64,000 bases of DNA from positions 33,230,793 to 33,294,792 of the forward strand of contig CP099839.1 in the NCBI GenBank assembly GCA_030062745.1, in the 5' to 3' direction. This document shows positions 58,226-64,000 of this stretch, in pieces. The first letter of the stretch is position 1, and each line of letters opens with the position of its first letter. Both the position numbers and the translations under genes were made by a program. Source of the stretch: Capitulum mitella (taxonomy: Eukaryota > Arthropoda > Thecostraca > Pollicipedomorpha > Pollicipedidae). The notes beneath the pieces are model-generated. The model saw only the letters and a program-made list of their open reading frames with translations, did not search any database and was not told where the DNA came from.

Positions 58226-59775
58226 TAAATCGGGGTCATAGGCGGGAATCACGGTAACACGGCCATGACGCCTCTCCGAGTGGCGCGGCAGGCCGGGACA
58301 TTTCTCCGAACACCGCGGCAGACTGGCACACCTCTCAAAGCTAAGCTCTCTCTCACGAATGTATTTGGTTCCTCTTGACAAGCGCACGTTTCAGGTGGGG
58401 CGGTACAAGCACCGTCCAAGGCTAGAGACGGTCACCCGGTCGGCCGCGAAGGTCCGCCGGGTCAGCGGGCCGCAGGCGCTGGCGTCCGAGTCCAGCGCAG
58501 TCATGACTACACAACACCTCCCCCTAAGACGTGGAGGAAGCCAACCCACACGTCCGACCATGCAAACCACCGCAAACAGAACAAAGCATCAGCCAATAAC
58601 AATGCAGCCACCCCCCCCCCCACACACACAATACCGATCATCACTGCTCACCTTGGCTACCACTCCGTTGCCGTACCTTTTACACGTAACGATATTATCC
58701 AAACAGTTAATGCACTTTTATTATCACAAACCTGCTCCAAACTTTACATGAATCATGATGCTTCCTAAATCCACTAAATGACATGATGCTTCCTAAATCT
58801 ACTACATGATAGCCAATGTGTCCGATCAACTACGACATCCCACACAAACACACACCACCATTCCCAAAAAAAAACGTCGGATGGGACAGAAAAGCTCAAA
58901 CCATTTAGAAATAAAATCACACCATGGACGTACTGATATCCAGCAGATGATGGGGAACACTTTACAACAAGCGCATAGGGAACATATAACCACGAATTAC
59001 ATCCCGCATGACCCCAACACGCCAGAGCCACATTTCACCGGGAAGTCACGCAATAATCACTATGGTCTTTACGCAGGGCAATTGAACAGTAATCATTACG
59101 TCATAGTCTATGGTCTATGGTCTTTACGGTGAAAAAGGAGTCGAGCCGGTTTCGAATCAAGATCGCCAAGACCGCATTCACCTGGCAAATATGGTTGATT
59201 TTCGGTCTGATTTAAATGTTATTCGGGATGAAATCATTTTTTGTCATTCACAGTGCATTATTCATCCAAACGCAGTTTGTATTTTGATGTTTTAGCTGAG
59301 ATCTACTCGTCTGTTGTCACTGATATATACTGAAAATGAAGCAATGTAAGGAAACTAGAAAGCAAATAAAATTATTTGGTATATAAACTAGGAATTTGGA
59401 GGAAACGGTTGTGATAGAAGGGGTGATCGGCTGCTGTCATTGGCCGGCGCGTTATGAGCGCCGCCATCTTTGTGGTTGGCATGTGGGTTTATTTACCATC
59501 TCGGCCTATGGGAAAAACTCGTTTTTTGCGAGGTGATAATTCAATAGCTATTGGAAGGAAAATGTTCAGGTGCGTGTAATCGCGTTCATTCAACATTTTC
59601 TGCAAGGAATCCGCTTGGCTCGTATGGATCCAACCCGGTCCGGAAATAAAAGCTGGTGGCAAGTGAGCAAATATGGTCGTCACCCTCATTAGCACCTTGA
59701 CGTCTTAACACAGAATGCAACATTGCGTGGTGGAAAATGGCCATATGGAGATTGGTGTGCCCTTTTTGCTCCTCG
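58226..59775. other. No gene recognised; CpG-containing, with a possible promoter-like patch
   Basis: Around 59430-59470 the DNA is CpG-rich (CCGGCGCG, GAGCGCCGCCATCTTTGTGG). The minus-strand AAAGATGGCGGC resembles the YY1-type motif found near animal transcription starts. That is suggestive only. A poly-C run at 58609-58620 and an ACATGAT..CTTCCTAAATC direct repeat near 58752-58808 are also present. Confidence 0.35.
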
Positions 59776-62162
59776 CCTAGTCATGATTTGTATGCATTTT
59801 ACTGAAATAAAAAAGTGTTGGGAAATGGCCTATATTATAGCTCACTTAGTTGTGGTATGGTGAAAGAGTATGATACATTTAGGAAATATAGCAAGACTGA
59901 ATTATAGCAACAGTATACAGTAGGTAGATACAAATACAGGATGTTATTCTGGTAACTAAATGCAAAATTATGTTTCAATATGAAGTAAATTATAAAGCAA
60001 AACTGTAGTAATTTTATTTTGTAAGGGAGAGCTTGACTTTCAAAAGTTCAGCAAGAAATTATAGAAGTTGTGGTGCACTTGTTGGTTGACTGTAAATGTC
60101 CAAATATTTTGTATGTGCAGAGTTAGTAATGGTTTGTTTCAAAGTATATGAAACTGCATTGATGTGCACTAATGCATTTTAAGATAATTATGAGGTCAAT
60201 AGTTCTGAAGAATGTGTTGCTGAGTTATTGTTTTTTGGGGATGTTTATCTGATGCTCGGGGTACTAAAACAATAAATGATTGCCACTATGCAACAGGGGA
60301 GTGAAACAAGACTGGGCCAGGGGCAGCTGCCCATAACTTTTTGAAATTTTACATGGACCTTGAGACAGCTGACTAGAAAGATGACTCAAAAAGCTTCTTT
60401 GCCCCTTCCAAACATGGAGGAGTTCCTATACCTCTGTGTAAGCAATGTTTGAAATAAGCAAATTTCAAGCAAATGAGTAAAGGACCCTGAACCATGTTTG
60501 AGCCATCAATGATAGACAGCAGTTGCATAAACAATGTTTCTCATTAAGTTCTAATGGTTGAAAGCCCCCTTTGTGCAATCTATTGCACTCATCCAGTTGG
60601 AATGTATAATCATTTGATAACAACCAAAGCCAGTTTACTGTATAAATTTAGCAAAAGCAAGCCACATGCCAGTATGGGGAGTAAAGCTATGATATTGAGT
60701 ATGAATGAAGAAACCAGATGAGAACAAATAAAATGCTGATCTCAGAAAACATTTTCTCTGGGTGTTTCTGTTCAAGGCTTAATGTACAGAACAGTGTCAG
60801 AAGCAAAAAAGTCATGTCCATGTGAATGATAGTGTTGCACATGCATTGGTTCATATCTGTGCCAAATAAAGAAAACATGTTGCAAGTCTAGCCAATGATA
60901 GTAATACCAGTATATTTCACAGTTCCCAAAAGTGTAGCAGAATATAAATGTACTGGGTTCAATGGTATGAATGTGGCAGTCCAAACCAGTCATCCAGGCA
61001 AGAACAAGATATGAAATGAAGCTGGCAGTTGATGACTGACAGAATGCCTGGCAATTTAGCCTTTAATGCATGGAGAACCATTTTTGGACTTTGTAAGAAG
61101 GAATCAATGTGCTGGATTTGTGGCATGTGGCCATGTGCATAATCCAGGCAAAACTTACATGTGGATCTGGTTTTTTGTTTGCAAAGTGATTATGGCATTG
61201 CTGATGCTGGCTGCAGCACCTCCTGATAGAAGCCTAAATAATATACACAAATAACACAGATGTTGTTGCTGGAGATCCCAATCATGGGTGATAAATAACC
61301 ATGTCAGTATTACTTTGTCTGCAGATGTTGTCTTTCAGTATGAAATTGAAATATATCATTTTCATTCCAGACTGCTTATTCTTTCTGAATCAGACCATTA
61401 TTTGTAATAACCTGCAAAGTTTCATCCACACTGAGACAATTCAGTCAACACAATTTCCAAATGCAAAACCAAATAGAGAATTGTCTCATTTTGCTCAGGC
61501 ATGCAAGCAACACATACCATGACATCATTACTGTGACATGATGGTGGATTGACACATTCCAACTTGATGTATCAAATAAAAGTATTATTGCAACAGTTTT
61601 GAGATAAATATCCTGTGAATTAGAGTTCTGTTTCTCACAGAATACTGATCTCAAAATACCATTTCTATTTACAACAGACTTGCAATACAAGCAAAAAAGA
61701 CTGCTAACTTTTTGCTCATACTTGCAAAAGTGCACACAATCCTGAAACTTGTAAAGACACATAACATGCAGAATAGTGCATTGAACCATCAGTGACCCTT
61801 GCAGATCCAGTGGGTCATCCTGCACATGGCCAACCATTTGGTGCAAAATCTGGGATCAGCATGCCTTCCTGCTCCATTTGGGTAGATACTGCATGCATTT
61901 GTTTTTGAAACAAACCTTTGCCCATATGCTTACATTTTTGAAAACAGCAAAAACAGAGGCCAAATTCTGAAGAGAAGTGAGCATTGGGGGGTAGATTAGG
62001 CTACATGGATAGATTTAATTGCTAATAGATTTAAATGCTTCCTTAACACTTGGTCTGAACCTACCCATAAACAGTTCACTGAACAGAATACACTGTGAAG
62101 CCTGGGAAATTCAGTTCCTCACACAAGACAGACAAATTGCATGGTATAATGTTACTGGTACT
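59776..62162. other. CpG desert, no gene recognised
   Basis: In this 2.4-kb block I count one CpG (60257-60258), while GpC, TpG and CpA are common. CpG reappears on both sides. Open frames such as 61445-61846 (minus) exist but are unrecognised. The pattern fits long-term cytosine methylation and deamination in the germline. Confidence 0.85.
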
Positions 62163-63014
62163 TCGTGTTTGAGATAGATGCATTTTTTACATTTATTCAA
62201 GAGGATCAGTCACCTTTTTCTAACCATTTGCCAGATGAAAATACACACCTTTTCAAATCCATTTTTTATTTCATTGAAATACATATGCAACATAAGCTAG
62301 GTGAACAGCAAAAACGTAGCCCTGTCTCCACAACACCATTTTCCACCATGTTATGCTACCGCCGTTATGTTAATAGTTCAAAATTCGTTCTTTTTCTCGC
62401 CGCTAGGACGAGTATGTAAAAATATCACATTGGCTAAGATGGCTCCACTCAAGAACCAATGGCATCACAACCAATCGTTCAATTCGGCAGATTCGAACGC
62501 CAGTCGATAGCGCCGAACGTTTCGTTTCTGTGATTTACACACTTTTACTTTTGACCCGCTGATAACGTCACAGGTCAGGTCAATCACGAAAAAAGGATCA
62601 CTTCCTCCAGAATTGCCGAATCACAATGGAAAGCAGATCAAAACTGAATTATGCGTGTTAATATGTTCCTGGCAACTTAATCTCTAGTTCTTCGTGCCAC
62701 CTGGCCCAAAGTCACACAAGGTCAAGGCCAAGTGCTGGGTCAAATGTGATCCCTGTTACAAGATGTCATGCGATACATCTTTCCTGGCCCATTTGACGCT
62801 GAGATTCTAAAAAAAGACATTGAAAGAGCCCAGGGCACAAAAAATATTGCAATGACCCCAGTTGTGTAGTTTAAACTCAGGGTACCACAGGAGCGCGCAT
62901 GTGACATGCATTTAACATTTCCAGATGACCGAACAAGTCAGTTTGTTTCATGTTGCATATTTCCAAGGAATGTTGCACAACATTGCAAAAGCCGATATCG
63001 GCACACCGATCAAA
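62163..63014. other. No gene recognised
   Basis: CpG frequency returns from 62290 on (CCGCCGTTATG, CTCGCCGCTAGGACGAG, CGATAGCGCCGAACG). No motif-supported gene is seen. Confidence 0.4.
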
Positions 63015-64000
63015 GTTTGCATTTTGGTGTGCGTTAGGTAAGTAGACGGTGCGGTGACTACGTGGGGATAATGTGGGTAATAACATTGCAATGTTAAACA
63101 TCACGATAAACAGAAAACGTCACTTCCGCACAATATGACACCAACATTGCTGATGTTTTTCCATCACATGTCCTGTTCCTCATAAATAATCCGTGCCAGC
63201 TGCTTTTCCATATTGGTGTACGATATGGTCAGCAGACAGTGCGGTTGCTATGTGAGGATCGCTTGGGTAATAGCATCGCGATATTAAAGATCACGATGAG
63301 GAAAAAAACTGCGCTCTGTAGAACGTCAGCAGTGATGATGTACGACCATCACGTTGCCTGTCCTTGATTAATGATCCATACAAGTACCGTTTGCATATTG
63401 GTGTGCGCTAGGTAAGAAGACGGTGTGTTAACTACGTGGGAGCCGTATGGGTAATAGCAAAGCAATGTTAAAGATCACATTAAAGAAAAAACTGTCCTTA
63501 CCCACTATAACGTCGGCAGTGCTGACGTTTGACCATCACATTGACTGCTCTTGATGAATAATTCGACCAGCAGCGTTTCAATGTTGGTATGTACCTTGTG
63601 CGGTTCCTATGTGGGGACCGTATGGGTAATACCATTGCATTGTCAAAGATCACCCTGAACAAAAAAACACTGTCTTTGCACGGTAAAACGCCAGCAATGA
63701 TGATGCACGGCCATTGTGTGTTCTTGATCGATAATCCGTAACAGCAGTGTTTACATATTGCTGTGCATCAGGTAAGCAGACGGTGCGAAGATCACGTTGA
63801 ACAAAAAGCGCAGCCTTTGTACGGTAGAACGTCATCAATGATGATGCACGGCCATTGCGTGTTCTTGATCGATAATCCGTAACAGCAGCGTTTCCATATT
63901 GCTGTGCATTAGGTAAGCAGACGGTGCAAAGATGACGTTGAACGAAAAGCGCAGCCTTTGCACAGCATAAGATCATCAATGATGTAAGACCATCACACTG
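63015..64000. repeat. Satellite-like tandem array, about 186-bp unit
   Basis: Units start (GTTT.CATATTGGTGTGC-type) at about 63015, 63203, 63389, 63575, 63749 and 63900, giving periods 188, 186, 186, 174 and 151. Each holds AGACGGTGCGGT, GGGTAATAGCATTGCAATGT, AAAGATCAC, a GTAGAACGTCAGCAATGATG block and a TTGATCGATAATCCGTA block. The last units lack the TAC GTGGGG to AATGTT segment, which explains their shorter length. The array continues past the window edge. Confidence 0.9.

Noticed and set aside
62990-64000. CRISPR-like array
   Set aside because: Repeats are contiguous 186-bp monomers without unique spacers, in an animal genome; a satellite explains them.

Overview
The window is animal nuclear DNA with low gene density and many transposable elements. 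The most secure content is one large spliced gene on the minus strand. It encodes a secreted fibrinogen-related protein: signal peptide, coiled-coil stalk, proline-rich hinge, C-terminal fibrinogen domain (FReD) and a Thr/Pro/Glu-rich tail. The wording of the FReD end (GGWWFNSCFESNLNG), the techylectin/ixoderin-like layout, long (AG)n and (TA)n microsatellites and the mix of Ty3/gypsy, I-clade LINE, mariner, hAT, piggyBac-like and Penelope relics point to an invertebrate, most likely an arthropod and perhaps a crustacean. The species cannot be fixed from the sequence alone.

Layout. 0.6-1.7 kb: decayed Ty3/gypsy pol (+). 4.3-5.5 kb: truncated hAT-like element. 5.5-10.4 kb: decayed LINE with RNase H (minus) and tandem GC-rich repeats at its 5' side. 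12.0-12.4 and 17.2-17.7 kb: two copies of a small hAT-type MITE with an internal (TA)n tract. 18.8-53.6 kb: the fibrinogen-related gene, read right to left. Exons 1 and 2 lie near 53.5 and 52.9 kb, exons 3 to 7 are clustered at 34.1-37.3 kb, and the last exon is at 18.8-19.2 kb. Two introns of about 15 kb each carry most of the transposons. The last intron holds two piggyBac-like MITEs, a mariner interrupted by a hAT MITE, and a Penelope-like fragment. The other long intron holds a nearly complete Ty3/gypsy with short LTRs, a third piggyBac-like MITE, MITE fragments, a gypsy RT scrap and a few unrecognised open frames on the plus strand.

Right of the gene: 54.6-56.2 kb is a complete hAT-like element made largely of degenerate short repeats. 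57.9-58.2 kb is a tRNA-derived SINE. 59.8-62.2 kb is a 2.4-kb stretch almost devoid of CpG in an otherwise CpG-containing neighbourhood. 63.0-64.0 kb is a satellite-like array of about 186 bp running off the window.

Apart from the fibrinogen-related gene, no intact functional protein gene could be supported. Every transposon reading frame seen is interrupted, and several have altered catalytic residues. No rRNA, intact tRNA gene or CRISPR array was seen. Splice junctions, target-site duplications and repeat periods were worked out by eye from the sequence. Family names for decayed elements rest on motif recognition, not on a search.
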